Source: Bacteroidales bacterium (GTDB lineage Bacteria > Bacteroidota > Bacteroidia > Bacteroidales > UBA932). Taken from it: a stretch of DNA of 44,436 nt. The position numbers and the translations under genes were made by a program. Shown one piece after another: positions 33,563-43,362 of this stretch; position 1 is the stretch's first letter, and the number at the start of each line of letters is the position of its first letter. Below the pieces are notes generated by a model. The model searched no databases. It was not told the DNA's origin and saw nothing but the letters and a program-made list of their open reading frames with translations. Location: the NCBI GenBank assembly GCA_017439305.1, contig JAFSJK010000015.1:1-44436 (forward strand), written 5' to 3'.

Positions 33563-34882
33563 CTACAGCGCGCCCAGGATATCCTTCAGCAGGCGGTTCC
33601 ACTCGATGACGTGGTCCGGCTTCGGGGAATAACCCAGGACAACCACCACCAGTTCCTTGGAGGGGATGATGAAAATCTCCTGGCCGTCGTGGCCCCGGCA
33701 TTCAAAGAGGTCCTCCGGAGCATCGGGATAATCGCCTCCCCGGTTCAGCCAGAAGAAGGCGCCATAGCGGCCCTGACTGTCCGCGGCCGGTGTCGTCGAG
33801 TATTCCACCCAGCCTTCCGGCAGGATCCTTTTCCCGTCGACACAGCCGTCATCCAGGTACAACTGGCCGAAACGGGCGTAGTCGCAGGCCTTGAGGTACA
33901 GGTAGGACGACCCGACCGGCGTACCGCCCAAGTCGGACTCGAAACAGGCGTCGCGGATGCCCAGTGGGGCGAAAAGGCGGTCATGCAGAAAGCCGAGGAA
34001 AGCCTCGCCGGAGTCGAACTGTCCACGCAGGCAGCGCATCACGATGTTCGTGTTTCCGCTGGAATAATACCAATGCGTACCCGGCTCATATTCAAGAGGT
34101 TTCGAGAGGGCATACAGGCCCATGTCCGTTTCCCGGTGCAGCATGAGGTTCACGTCGGAGCGGCTGCCGTAGTCCTCGTTCCAGGAAAGGCCGCTCTGCA
34201 TCTGCATCAGATCGTTGAGGGTAATGTCCTTGCGGCCGTCTTTCTGCCACTGGGCGATGTCCATCGGAGCCTGGATGTCCAACCGGCCGTCCCCAACCAT
34301 CAGGCCGATGGTCGCGTTCGTGAAACTCTTGGCCATGCTCCAGCTCAGGAGCCGGGTATCCCGGGAGAAGCCCTGCCGGTAACGCTCTGCCACCAGCTTT
34401 CCTTGATGGAGGACGACGAAAGCGTAAGGAGTCCCGTTATAGGCCTGGTCCTGGACCAGGGCCGTGGCAATGGGTGCCAGCCGCGCGGTAAGGGCGGAAT
34501 CGCCGGCCGGCAAGGGCTTGGCCGGCAGCGTGTCCACGAAGGACAGGCTCGCCTCCGGAAGCAGGTCCTTCCGGCCGCGGAGCAATGTAACACCGTATCC
34601 GTCACGGTATTGTGCAGTGGATTTGCGCCAGAGGAAACGGCTGGTCACCGTCCGGTTCTCGTAATCCACCTTGTTGCGGTTGAACTTGATGAAGGAAAAG
34701 TGCAGGTCCTTCGCCTCCACGTCTGCCTGGTCCCGCCCGGAAACGAAGACGGCCGAGGCAAGGTTCTTGGCCGCATAGCCCGTGATGATGGGCATCAGGC
34801 TGTCCAGGTAGAGGCACCCGCCGAGGAGGGCGGTCAGGAGCACCGCCAGGACGATGCCGAGGATCTTCTTCTTGTTTTTCAT
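33563..34882 (-). CDS. Beta-lactamase-like serine hydrolase (class C type)
   Basis: 439 residues with an N-terminal membrane anchor (about 8-26). The catalytic SxxK is SMAK in LLSWSMAKSFTNATIGLMV. The second motif is YSSGNTN, the third HDG in ECRGHDGQEIFIIP, in the place of KTG. This is the pattern of class C beta-lactamase relatives and 6-aminohexanoate-dimer-hydrolase-like enzymes, which cut a range of esters or amides. True antibiotic hydrolysis is not indicated. It begins within the stop of the upstream membrane-protein gene (ATGA), so the two are co-translated, and it converges with the CotH gene, 5 nt away. Confidence 0.9.
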   Translation of the reverse strand: MKNKKKILGIVLAVLLTALLGGCLYLDSLMPIITGYAAKNLASAVFVSGRDQADVEAKDLHFSFIKFNRNKVDYENRTVTSRFLWRKSTAQYRDGYGVTLLRGRKDLLPEASLSFVDTLPAKPLPAGDSALTARLAPIATALVQDQAYNGTPYAFVVLHQGKLVAERYRQGFSRDTRLLSWSMAKSFTNATIGLMVGDGRLDIQAPMDIAQWQKDGRKDITLNDLMQMQSGLSWNEDYGSRSDVNLMLHRETDMGLYALSKPLEYEPGTHWYYSSGNTNIVMRCLRGQFDSGEAFLGFLHDRLFAPLGIRDACFESDLGGTPVGSSYLYLKACDYARFGQLYLDDGCVDGKRILPEGWVEYSTTPAADSQGRYGAFFWLNRGGDYPDAPEDLFECRGHDGQEIFIIPSKELVVVVLGYSPKPDHVIEWNRLLKDILGAL

Positions 34883-35532
34883 GCTTCGATATCGTTAAGG
34901 AACGGGAAGGCCTCGCCCTTGACCAGCCAGGCAAAACCGAACAGGTGCAGGAGGATGATTTCCACGACCATCACCGTCCAGCCCGGGGCACCGAGGAGTT
35001 TGGCGACGGCGAAGGCCACCATCAGTCCCAGCATGCCGTAGCCGCAGATGCGATAAATTTTGTTGCGGAGGATCTTGCGCTCCGTCATGACGGCTCCGTG
35101 CTTGGTGAACTGGAGGATGCTGTTCAGGGCGATGGTCAGGAAAAACAGGCAGGCGAAAACGGTGTGGAGGATATTGGAGGCCTCCATCGGTATTTGGAAA
35201 AAGCCGACGGGCGTGCCGGGCTCCTTCCAGCTGACCGCGCACGGAAACAGCACGATACCCAGGCCGAAAAGGCCGGAAAGGGTGGTGATCAGGTTGTCCG
35301 TCCAGTCGTAGCCGATGTAGGAAATCAGGACGATGCAGGCGGGAACCAGGACCCCCACCAGGGCGGGACTCACATAATAGGTGGCGGAAATGCTCCACCA
35401 CCATTCGCTGTTATGACGCTCCGCGATCCCGGCGGAAAACAGGGCCAGCCAGGGGAGGATGACGCCCAGAAGCCCGCAAAGGTTCCGGATCCGCAGGTAC
35501 ATTTTCTCTTCTTTGGTCGATCGTAATGCCAT
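34879..35532 (-). CDS. DUF998-like integral membrane protein
   Basis: 217 residues from the ATG at 35532 ([17 protein letters not shown]), the first methionine after a -7 box. Six to seven hydrophobic segments follow. The region [19 protein letters not shown], then [20 protein letters not shown] and [13 protein letters not shown], resembles DUF998 proteins by eye. No enzymatic motif is recognised. It is coupled to the serine hydrolase by an ATGA overlap. Confidence 0.75.
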   Translation of the reverse strand: MALRSTKEEKMYLRIRNLCGLLGVILPWLALFSAGIAERHNSEWWWSISATYYVSPALVGVLVPACIVLISYIGYDWTDNLITTLSGLFGLGIVLFPCAVSWKEPGTPVGFFQIPMEASNILHTVFACLFFLTIALNSILQFTKHGAVMTERKILRNKIYRICGYGMLGLMVAFAVAKLLGAPGWTVMVVEIILLHLFGFAWLVKGEAFPFLNDIEA

Positions 35533-35562
35533 GATGTTGATGCTTTTTACAGGCCGATAGCC

Positions 35563-35570
35563 CAAAGATA
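35563..35570 (-). promoter_or_regulatory. -7 box of the membrane-protein/serine-hydrolase operon
   Basis: Minus-strand TATCTTTG (35570 to 35563), 30 nt upstream of the ATG at 35532. Confidence 0.55.
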
Positions 35571-35613
35571 CAAAATAAATGGGAGACCGGGTGCTTTTTC
35601 GGCGGCGATTCAT

Positions 35614-35621
35614 TATCTTTG
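35614..35621 (+). promoter_or_regulatory. -7 box of upp
   Basis: TATCTTTG matches the consensus exactly and lies 28 nt before the ATG. A T-rich stretch is about 15-20 nt upstream. Confidence 0.6.
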
Positions 35622-35649
35622 TATTCCGGAAAACCATTCAACCACGACT

Positions 35650-36279
35650 ATGAGCCAATTGCACGTTATCGACCACCCGATGATCCAGCACAAGCTGACG
35701 ATCATGCGGGACAAGAACACCGGATCCAAGGACTTCCGCGAACTGCTCCGGGAAATCGCCCTGCTGATGGGCTATGAAGTCACCCGGGACATCCCGCTCG
35801 AAGACGTCGACATCGAAACCCCCATCTGTCCGATGAAGGCGAAGAAAGTCTCCGGACGCAAGCTCGCCATCGTCCCGATCCTCCGCGCCGGAATGGGCAT
35901 GGTCGAAGGCCTGCATGAGCTGGTTCCCGTCGCCAAGGTGGGCCATATCGGCCTGTACCGGAACGAGGAGACCCACAAGCCCGTGGTCTATTACTGCAAG
36001 CTGCCGGAAGACATCCAGAAGCGCATGGTCATCGTGACCGACCCGATGCTCGCCACCGGCGGCAGCGCCTGCGACGCCCTCACGATGCTCAAGGAGCGAG
36101 GCTGCACGAGCATCCGCCTGATGTGCCTGGTCGGTGCCCCGGAAGGGATCGCCAAGGTCCAGGCCGAGCATCCGGACGTGGACATCTACCTCGCCGCGGT
36201 GGACGACCACCTCAACGAGAACGCCTACATCGTTCCCGGACTGGGCGATGCCGGCGACCGGATCTTCGGAACCAAATAA
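35650..36279 (+). CDS. upp: Uracil phosphoribosyltransferase
   Basis: 209 residues, normal length. It converts uracil and PRPP to UMP in pyrimidine salvage in the cytoplasm. The PRPP-binding loop is [16 protein letters not shown] near residue 130, and the family motifs [13 protein letters not shown] and the C-terminal [16 protein letters not shown], which contacts uracil, are both present. It lies in front of the metalloprotease gene (19 nt), possibly as one transcript, and has its own -7 box at 35614-35621. Nothing unusual. Confidence 0.97.
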   Translation: MSQLHVIDHPMIQHKLTIMRDKNTGSKDFRELLREIALLMGYEVTRDIPLEDVDIETPICPMKAKKVSGRKLAIVPILRAGMGMVEGLHELVPVAKVGHIGLYRNEETHKPVVYYCKLPEDIQKRMVIVTDPMLATGGSACDALTMLKERGCTSIRLMCLVGAPEGIAKVQAEHPDVDIYLAAVDDHLNENAYIVPGLGDAGDRIFGTK

Positions 36280-36298
36280 AACGAACATACCTCTACCG

Positions 36299-38737
36299 AT
36301 GAAACAGATCCTCCTTGCCGCCGTGGCGCTGATGATGACCACGGCTACCGCTGCATATGCGCAGCGCCCGGCTTCCCGGTCGGAGAAGAAGACCGAAGCG
36401 GAAACGAAAACGGAACCGGAGAAGCCCGCGCCCGAGCTGAAGGTCACCGCCGGCCTTTTCGGCGTGTCCCAGCATGAGAAAGACTGGTATTTCGACGTTC
36501 CGGACAGCCTGCTCGGCCGCCGGATCCTCGCGGTGACGCGTTTCGTGAAACATACCCAGGGCGCCTCCGAGTACGGCGGTGAAATGGTCAGCAACCGCAT
36601 GATCTACTGGGAGAAAGCCGTCAACGGCAACCTGCTCCTCCGCATCGACCCGAACGTCATCCATGCCGAAGAGGGCGACGAGATCGGCCTCGCCGTCGCT
36701 GCCAGTTCCGAGAATCCGATCGTCGCCTCGCTGAAGCCCGAGAAGGCGGCCTCCCCCGGTTGTACGCGCGTGAAGGTGACCTCCCTGTTCGAGGGCGACA
36801 CCCAGCCGTTCACCCTGTCCGCCGCCGCCAAGCGCGCCTACAACCTGGGCGGCATCAAGGGCGATGCCAGCTTCATCCAGAGCATCCGCACCTATCCCAT
36901 CAACACGGAGGTTACCACTACCAAGACATTCACTTACAACGCGCCCGCGCCTACCGCGCCGGGTCCGGCCGCCCGGGCCAATACGCTGGCGGCAGGCCTC
37001 CAGGCCGGCGTCGTCACGCTGGTGCTCAACACTTCCATGATCCTCCTGCCTGAAAAGCCCATGCAACCCCGGTGGTTTGATTCCCGCGTGGGTTACTTCG
37101 CCGATGGTTACACGGAGTTCTCGGACGAACAGCAGGCCGTGGAGCGCATCCGTTTCATCACCCGCTGGCGCCTGGAGGCCCGTCCGGAGGACGTGGAGAA
37201 GCAGAAACGCGGCGAGCTTGTGGAACCGATAAAGCCCATCGTCTATTACATCGACCCGGCAACCCCGAAACAGTGGCGGCCGTATCTCATCGCCGGCGTG
37301 AACGACTGGCAGAAGGCTTTCGAGCAGGCGGGCTGGAAGAACGCCATCCGCGCCGAGGAGTGGCCCGAGGACAACCCGGACATGAGCATGGAGGATGCCC
37401 GTTTCTCCGTCATCCGCTATCTGGCCTCCTCGACGGCAAATGCCTACGGACCCAATGTCCACGACCCGCGTTCCGGCGAAATCCTGGAGAGCCACATCGG
37501 CTGGTACCACAATGTGATGACCCTGGTCCACGACTGGTACCAGGTGCAGGCCGGCGCCGTGGACCCGCGCGCCCGCAAGATGAAATATGACGATGAACTG
37601 ATGGGCGACCTCATCCGCTTTGTCTCCTCGCACGAAGTCGGACATACGCTGGGCCTGCGGCACAACATGGGCTCCAGCAGCTTCACTCCCGTGGAGAAAC
37701 TCCGCGACAAGGCCTGGGTGGAAAAGCACGGCCATACGGTGAGCATCATGGACTACGCCCGCTTCAACTACGTGGCACAGCCTGAGGACGGAATCGGCAA
37801 GGCCGGCCTGTATCCCCGCATCAACACCTATGACAAGTGGGCCATCGAATACGGTTACACACCCACGGACTTCAAGACTCCGAAGGAAGACCACTTGTAC
37901 TGGAACAAGGTGATAATCAAGCGGCTGGCTGCACAGCCCGAACTCTGGTTCGGTGGCGAGGGCTCCGACTCCGACCCGCGTGCCCAGCGCGAGGACCTGG
38001 GCAATGACGCCGTCGCCGCGAGCAATTACGGACTGCAGAATCTCCGGCGCATCATCGGGCAGCTGCCCGAATGGAATGCGGAGGAAGCCGACCAGTACGA
38101 CAACCTGTCCCGGATGTACAAGGCCCTGCTCGGCCAGTACAACCGGTATGTCGGCCACGTGGCGGCCAATATCGGCGGCCGTTTCGTCACCAACCACAGT
38201 ATCGAACAGCCGGACGCCGTCAAGTACGCCCCCGTCCCGAAAGACCGCCAGAAGCGCGCCCTGGACTGGCTGAATGACAACCTGTTCCGGAAGCCTTCCT
38301 GGCTGGTGGACGTCCCTTACATCTTCAACATCACCGACCGCCCGGACAGCCAGCTCTATCCGTATGTGAAGAGCGCGGTCAGCGCCACCAACCTCCTGAA
38401 CGTCCAGAAGCTCGAGCGCATGGGCCAGTTCGCGGACTATGGCTCCGGCAACTATGCGCCTGCGGAATACCTGGACGACCTGACCGGCATGGTGTTCGAG
38501 GAACTCTACAAGGGCCGTGCGACCGACAGCTGGCGCCGCTATCTCCAGCGCCAGTTCGTGACGGCCGCCCTGGAAGTCGTGGGCAGCAAGGCCGCCGAAG
38601 GCACCGACGCCCGGACGCTGCTCCTCGGGAAACTCACCGAGCTCCAGAAGAAAGCCTCCAAGGCGAAGTCCTCCGACGATGCCACCCAGGCCCACTGGCA
38701 GGACCTGGCGAAGATGATCGAGAAAGGATTGAAATAG
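36299..38737 (+). CDS. Exported zinc-dependent metalloprotease (DUF5117 type)
   Basis: 812 residues from the ATG at 36299. A signal peptide (MKQILLAAVALMMTTATAAYA) is followed by a charged linker of Lys and Glu, then a DUF5117/DUF5118-like region with QGASEYGGEMVSNRMIYWE. The protease active site is HEVGHTLGLRHN, beginning at H445, with the three zinc-binding histidines and catalytic Glu of the metzincin class. The following GSSSF and SIMDYARFNYVAQPED supply the Met-turn-like segment. Length fits these Bacteroidota proteases (DUF5117, DUF4953, DUF5118). It should degrade proteins in the periplasm or outside. It follows upp by 19 nt and converges with the TonB-C gene. Confidence 0.93.
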   Translation: MKQILLAAVALMMTTATAAYAQRPASRSEKKTEAETKTEPEKPAPELKVTAGLFGVSQHEKDWYFDVPDSLLGRRILAVTRFVKHTQGASEYGGEMVSNRMIYWEKAVNGNLLLRIDPNVIHAEEGDEIGLAVAASSENPIVASLKPEKAASPGCTRVKVTSLFEGDTQPFTLSAAAKRAYNLGGIKGDASFIQSIRTYPINTEVTTTKTFTYNAPAPTAPGPAARANTLAAGLQAGVVTLVLNTSMILLPEKPMQPRWFDSRVGYFADGYTEFSDEQQAVERIRFITRWRLEARPEDVEKQKRGELVEPIKPIVYYIDPATPKQWRPYLIAGVNDWQKAFEQAGWKNAIRAEEWPEDNPDMSMEDARFSVIRYLASSTANAYGPNVHDPRSGEILESHIGWYHNVMTLVHDWYQVQAGAVDPRARKMKYDDELMGDLIRFVSSHEVGHTLGLRHNMGSSSFTPVEKLRDKAWVEKHGHTVSIMDYARFNYVAQPEDGIGKAGLYPRINTYDKWAIEYGYTPTDFKTPKEDHLYWNKVIIKRLAAQPELWFGGEGSDSDPRAQREDLGNDAVAASNYGLQNLRRIIGQLPEWNAEEADQYDNLSRMYKALLGQYNRYVGHVAANIGGRFVTNHSIEQPDAVKYAPVPKDRQKRALDWLNDNLFRKPSWLVDVPYIFNITDRPDSQLYPYVKSAVSATNLLNVQKLERMGQFADYGSGNYAPAEYLDDLTGMVFEELYKGRATDSWRRYLQRQFVTAALEVVGSKAAEGTDARTLLLGKLTELQKKASKAKSSDDATQAHWQDLAKMIEKGLK

Positions 38738-38740
38738 CGT

Positions 38741-39448
38741 CTATTCCGGAATGACGAAGATCACCGGAAGGGTATAGGTGACGCGGACGGGCTTGCCGTC
38801 CTTCATGCCGGGTTTCCACTTCGGGGAGCTTTTGACGACCCGGACGGCTTCCGCATCCAGAGCTGGTGTAACGCCTTTCAGGACTTGAACTTCCTGGACA
38901 CCGCCATTCTTGCCCACGACAAACTGGACGGTAACGGTGCCGTCGATATGGGCGGCCTTCGCCTCCTTCGGATACTTCAGGTGGGCGGTCACCCAGGCGG
39001 AAAAGGCCTCCTTCCCTTTCCCCTTGAACGTGGGGTGGACATCCAGGCCGCGCGCCTTCTCCAACTGGGCGGCATGGTCAGGACCGTTGGCCTTGCGGAG
39101 CAGGTGACCACCGGCCATTTCGATGATAGTGCCGTTATAGACGGTGCGCCGGCCGTAGACGGTAAGGGTATCACCCACAACGATTTCCATCTGCGGGAAG
39201 GATACGTTCGATCCCGGACGGCCGTCGACCAGGCCGTAGACATAAGCCTCGCCCGTTTCATCCTTCAGATAGAAAACTCCGCGCTGGTCGCCCCGCATGC
39301 GGCTCACCACGCCGTGCAGTTCCACCAGCGACGTGTCGCTGCGGGACATCTTGTTGAATTCGTCCGCCGTCTTGCGGACGCCCTGGGCCGAGACCGGCAG
39401 GCCGGCGGCAAGGAGGAGAAGAACGAAGAGGAACCGTTTCATGGTCAT
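38741..39448 (-). CDS. Exported OB-fold plus TonB C-terminal domain protein
   Basis: 235 residues. The signal peptide ends near residue 21 (VSAQ). Residues 40-115 form an OB-fold-like beta barrel (ELHGVVSRMRGDQRGVFYLK, GDTLTVYGRRTVYNG). The C-terminal part is a TonB-C domain with FSAWVTAHLKYPKEAKAAHI and GTVTVQFVVGKNGGVQEVQV. TonB proteins normally have an inner membrane anchor and a proline-rich linker; here both are missing, so it is not an energy-coupling TonB but an exported protein that borrows the domain. It starts in an ATGA overlap with the YfhO-like gene. Confidence 0.85.
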   Translation of the reverse strand: MTMKRFLFVLLLLAAGLPVSAQGVRKTADEFNKMSRSDTSLVELHGVVSRMRGDQRGVFYLKDETGEAYVYGLVDGRPGSNVSFPQMEIVVGDTLTVYGRRTVYNGTIIEMAGGHLLRKANGPDHAAQLEKARGLDVHPTFKGKGKEAFSAWVTAHLKYPKEAKAAHIDGTVTVQFVVGKNGGVQEVQVLKGVTPALDAEAVRVVKSSPKWKPGMKDGKPVRVTYTLPVIFVIPE

Positions 39449-41967
39449 TGCGCTGTTTGCTTCCGGGCCGGCAGGAACAGACCCGCAATAGAAAGAAGGA
39501 GGAGAAGGATCAGGGTGATGGAGGAGGCACGGGAAATGTTCGCGCCCACGCGGTAGGACGCGGGCTCGAAACGCATGACGAGGTCATGCTCCCCTGCCGG
39601 AAGTTCCGCCGCGCGGAGTGTCCAGTCGGCCCGCAAGACATCCACGGGCTTGCCGTCCACTTCCGCTTTCCAACCGTCCGGATAGTAGATTTCGCTGAAC
39701 ACGGCGAGGCGGTCTGCCGCCGTCTCGTAATGATAGCGGAGTTCGTTCGGGGCGTAGGAGGTAAGGATGATCGTTTCGGAGGAATCGGCCGGGGCGGCGG
39801 TCACGGCTGGCATATCCTTGCCGATGACAGCCTGACGGCGCAGATCCACGGACCCCAGGAAGGCGATCTCCTCGTCCGGCGTTGCTGCGGAAACGACCTC
39901 GTCCACGAACCAGGCATTGCCAAGCGCATTCCCGTTATAAACCGGCGCATACTCTCCCCCGATGATGATATATCTGGTATTCAGTGCATTGAGCACCGGA
40001 ATGCCCGGCAATCCAGCCTCCACGTCGTCAATGGTTTCGGCCGTTTGCATCGACCCGTAAATGGCGTTGATCTCTCCCGTCAGATAATGGTCGATGAGGT
40101 CCTGGTAGCGCTGGAGCTTTGCGGGAGAATAGCCACCGACGCTCTTGTGGTGATAAGACGGAACGGAGGAGTTGAACACATTGACACTCAGGTCCAGGAC
40201 GCGGTAGGACGGGTCGGGGTCGGCCTTGATCATCTGGTCCACGGGGCGCTCGGCGAACGGTTTGTTGAAGTCTTTCGGCGTGGTGAAGTGGTCCGCGTTG
40301 AGGTAGCGCTTGCCCACGGCGAACAGGTTCACGGCCACCAGGGCGCAGATGGCGAGGCCGGCGATGACCTTGCGGGGGGCCTTCGACTCGGCTTTCGCCG
40401 GCAGGCTGGCCCAGAGAAGGAATCCCCATGTGACGGCAATGAGAAGGAAGGATGCCAGGGCGTCCCGCCGCATCAGGGCGATGCGGTCGGCCTGGAAGGC
40501 CTCGACGAGGATATCTTGCTGGCCGGCGTCCGAGGCGGCGGTGAAATCGCCCGCCAGCGTGGGAATCAGCGCGAACAGGAGACAAAGACCACCGGTCAGG
40601 GCGAAAGCGATGCCGCTCTTGCGCAGGAAGTCCTTCCGGTCATAGCTGTCCTTGACAATCCGGTCGAGGGTCAGGAAGCCCAGCACGGGCAGGGTCACCT
40701 GCAGGACAATGAGAGCCATGGACACCGTCCGGAATTTGTTATACAGCGGCAAGACATTGAAGCACAGCTTGGTAAAAGCCATGAAATGGCTGCCGACAGC
40801 CATCAGGACGGCAATGACCGTCCCCACGATGAGCCACCATTTCTCTTTCCCCTTGTACAGGAAAAGGCCCAGGATGAACAGGAATACCGTAATGGCCCCC
40901 ATATACATCGGCCCGGCCGTGAAGGGCTGCGGCCCCCAATATAGGGGCAGCCCTTTGGCTATCTCGCGGAGATTCGACTGGCCGGCCCGCCGGAGAAGCT
41001 GGATGGTCTCGGACTTCGCCGGATCAACGGGTTGGGCCGAGGAGCCTCCGTTGAAATTCGGAATCATCAGGTTGGGAAGCTCCTGCCAGCCATAGGACCA
41101 CGCCGTGGCATAGTCCAAGTCAAGGCCGCCGCCCTTGGTCGCTCCCTCTGTCGTCAGCTCAGTACCTCCCCGCATCGTGTTGGGCGTGTACTTCGCAAGC
41201 GGCAGAAGCTTATTCACATTGGTCGCGATACCCACCCCGCCGACGACCAGCAACAGGGCCGAGGCGATGAAGAACCGGCCGATACGGTCTTTCCGTTTCC
41301 GGAGGATGTCGATGATCTCCACCAGCGCGTAAAGCAGGACCAGGATCGCGAGGTAATACGTGATCTGCTGATGGTTAGCCTTGATCTGCATGCTCAAGGC
41401 CAGGCTGAACAGGACGGAACCGAGCAGCACCTTCGCGAGCCAGCGGTTCTTGGACTCGATGCTCCGGTACGTATAGACCAGGGCGGCCAGCACCCACGGG
41501 AAGAAAGCGATCGCCTGCATCTTGGTGTTGTGTCCCACCTGGATAATCTGGAAGTTGTACGAACAGAAAGCCACCGCCACGGCTCCGCCGAGCGCCAGCG
41601 GCCAGCTGATCCCGAGCGACAGCATGAGCAGGAAGGCGCCCAACAGGGCGATGAACAGGTAAGTCGCAGGCCGTTTTCCAGTAAGCAACAGATTATAAAT
41701 TCCTTGCGTGGCATCCCCACTGTTCTGCGTGGAAATCGCCGTCGTAGGCATTCCGCCGAACATCGCGTCCGTCCAGTACGTAGGGTCGTCCGGGTGCGCG
41801 GCATTCCACTCCGACATCTCGTGCGACATGCCGATATAACCCGAGATATCGCTCTGGTTCACGATCTTCCCCTGCAGCACCTGCGGCACAAAGCCGTAGC
41901 TCAGCACGAGGAACAAAACGACGGCTCCGAGGGCGATGCCGATATTCTTCAACAGTTTCTTGTCCAT
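39445..41967 (-). CDS. YfhO family membrane protein
   Basis: 840 residues. Multiple hydrophobic segments cover the first 600 residues, with GT-C-like topology: a first periplasmic loop containing HPDDPTYWTDAMFGGMPT and the repeated pattern of 12-13 membrane helices. The C-terminal third is a soluble exported region (VLDLSVNVFNSSVPSYHHKS) and a final helix with LILLLLLSIAGLFL. YfhO relatives are implicated in glycosylation of cell-wall polymers or lipids, based on Bacillus. It follows the glycosyltransferase gene by 3 nt and overlaps the OB/TonB-C gene by ATGA, so the operon GT4-YfhO-OB/TonB-C may assemble or decorate a surface glycan. Confidence 0.9.
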   Translation of the reverse strand: MDKKLLKNIGIALGAVVLFLVLSYGFVPQVLQGKIVNQSDISGYIGMSHEMSEWNAAHPDDPTYWTDAMFGGMPTTAISTQNSGDATQGIYNLLLTGKRPATYLFIALLGAFLLMLSLGISWPLALGGAVAVAFCSYNFQIIQVGHNTKMQAIAFFPWVLAALVYTYRSIESKNRWLAKVLLGSVLFSLALSMQIKANHQQITYYLAILVLLYALVEIIDILRKRKDRIGRFFIASALLLVVGGVGIATNVNKLLPLAKYTPNTMRGGTELTTEGATKGGGLDLDYATAWSYGWQELPNLMIPNFNGGSSAQPVDPAKSETIQLLRRAGQSNLREIAKGLPLYWGPQPFTAGPMYMGAITVFLFILGLFLYKGKEKWWLIVGTVIAVLMAVGSHFMAFTKLCFNVLPLYNKFRTVSMALIVLQVTLPVLGFLTLDRIVKDSYDRKDFLRKSGIAFALTGGLCLLFALIPTLAGDFTAASDAGQQDILVEAFQADRIALMRRDALASFLLIAVTWGFLLWASLPAKAESKAPRKVIAGLAICALVAVNLFAVGKRYLNADHFTTPKDFNKPFAERPVDQMIKADPDPSYRVLDLSVNVFNSSVPSYHHKSVGGYSPAKLQRYQDLIDHYLTGEINAIYGSMQTAETIDDVEAGLPGIPVLNALNTRYIIIGGEYAPVYNGNALGNAWFVDEVVSAATPDEEIAFLGSVDLRRQAVIGKDMPAVTAAPADSSETIILTSYAPNELRYHYETAADRLAVFSEIYYPDGWKAEVDGKPVDVLRADWTLRAAELPAGEHDLVMRFEPASYRVGANISRASSITLILLLLLSIAGLFLPARKQTAQ

Positions 41968-41970
41968 GTC

Positions 41971-43302
41971 TTACTTGTTTTCGTAGGAGACCCGCTCCAG
42001 CAAGGCGGCGAGTTCACGGGTGAGGTTGCGGCGGGAGAAACGGGCGATGTCTCCGGCGACAGGCGGGACACCGCCGGCCTTGTGCTGCTCCCAGGCTTTG
42101 TCGGTGAATGCCCGCATCGCTTCCAGGTTGTCCCAATCGGCGGTAATGCCGGCACCGGTGTCAGCGAGGACACGGGCCATGGCCCCGTCTTCCTGGCCGA
42201 TGCCGAGGACCGGCCGCCGCGAAGCGAGATATTCGAACAGCTTGCCGGGCAGGATGGGCCGGTATTCCGGATCGTTGCGAAGCGGAAGGATGAGTACCGA
42301 TGCGGCGAGCTGCTCACGCACGGCCGTCAGGTGGTCACAGTAGCCAAGGTCCACGACGTTGTCACGAAGCCCTGCCTCTTCGATGGCGGCGTACACCTCG
42401 CGGTCCACCTTGCCCACGAGCCGGAGCCGGAGCGCTTTCTTGAAATCCGCATCGGCCCATGCCTTGATTCCCAAGACTTTCCAAAGGTTCAGCGGATTGC
42501 CGTCGGCTGCGAAAAGTCCGGTGTGGACGATGTTGAACAGACCGTCCGGCTCGACCGGCTGGTCGAAGTCGCCGCCGTCATAGCCGTTCGTAATCATCGC
42601 CACGGGCGTATTCGTCTGCGCCCGGAACTCTTCCTGCACAAGCGGCGTGACGGCCAGCACGGTGGAGCATTCATCCAGCACGGACTGCTCCATGGCCCGG
42701 AGCCGACGCCAGGTGCGGTGGGTCATCGGCAGGTGCTTGAGGTAGTACATCCGGCTCCAGGGATCGCGGAAATCGGGAATCCAGGGAATCCCCAGCTCCT
42801 TGTGCAGCCGCTGGCCAATCAGGTGCATCGAGTGCGGCGGCCCTGTCGTAACAATCACATCGACAGGATGTTCCGCCAGGTATTCCTTCAAAAAACGGAC
42901 ACTCGGCCGCACCCAGCCCACGCGGGGATCCGGCACGAACAGGTTGCCGCGGATCCACAGGGACAGACGCTGCTTGAAGGACTTTTTCCCGGACGAGATT
43001 TCCGTAACCTCGCCCTTGGAGGCTCCGGCCGTAAGGGTTTTCATGTCCGTCGACGCGCCCTTGCCCATCAGCTTGCGGTAGATGTTGTAAGGCTCAGAGA
43101 TGGGCCGACGGATGATTTCCGCCTCGTGCGGGATTTCCGCCTCCAGGGTATGGTCGATAGCCGTATACTCCGGATTCTCAGGCGTATAGATAACCGGCTG
43201 CCAGCCCTCTTGAGGAAGATACTTCGCAAACTTCACCCAGCGCTGGACCCCCGATCCGCCGGACGGGGGCCAATAATAGGTGATGACCAGGACGCGTTTC
43301 AT
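41971..43302 (-). CDS. Glycosyltransferase family 4
   Basis: 443 residues of GT-B type. The start MKRVLVITYYWPPSGGSGVQ is typical of GT4 enzymes of surface polysaccharide synthesis. The donor-binding half contains LFNIVHTGLFAADGNPLNLW, then VLILPLRNDPEYRPILPGKL and the EYLASRRPVLGIG stretch in the place of the usual E-x7-E. No membrane helix is seen. It is the first gene of the leftward operon and lies divergently to mutS; the two -7 boxes are only 12 bp apart. Confidence 0.92.
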   Translation of the reverse strand: MKRVLVITYYWPPSGGSGVQRWVKFAKYLPQEGWQPVIYTPENPEYTAIDHTLEAEIPHEAEIIRRPISEPYNIYRKLMGKGASTDMKTLTAGASKGEVTEISSGKKSFKQRLSLWIRGNLFVPDPRVGWVRPSVRFLKEYLAEHPVDVIVTTGPPHSMHLIGQRLHKELGIPWIPDFRDPWSRMYYLKHLPMTHRTWRRLRAMEQSVLDECSTVLAVTPLVQEEFRAQTNTPVAMITNGYDGGDFDQPVEPDGLFNIVHTGLFAADGNPLNLWKVLGIKAWADADFKKALRLRLVGKVDREVYAAIEEAGLRDNVVDLGYCDHLTAVREQLAASVLILPLRNDPEYRPILPGKLFEYLASRRPVLGIGQEDGAMARVLADTGAGITADWDNLEAMRAFTDKAWEQHKAGGVPPVAGDIARFSRRNLTRELAALLERVSYENK

Positions 43303-43308
43303 AGCTTA

Positions 43309-43316
43309 CAAAGTTA
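43309..43316 (-). promoter_or_regulatory. -7 box of the GT4-YfhO operon
   Basis: Minus-strand TAACTTTG (43316 to 43309) matches TAnnTTTG and ends 6 nt before the ATG at 43302. Confidence 0.5.
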
Positions 43317-43328
43317 AGTAAAAAATCG

Positions 43329-43336
43329 TATCTTTG
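43329..43336 (+). promoter_or_regulatory. -7 box of mutS
   Basis: TATCTTTG matches TAnnTTTG, 26 nt before the ATG at 43363. Confidence 0.55.
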
Positions 43337-43362
43337 TATGTTCCGAAAAAGCAGACAGACGT

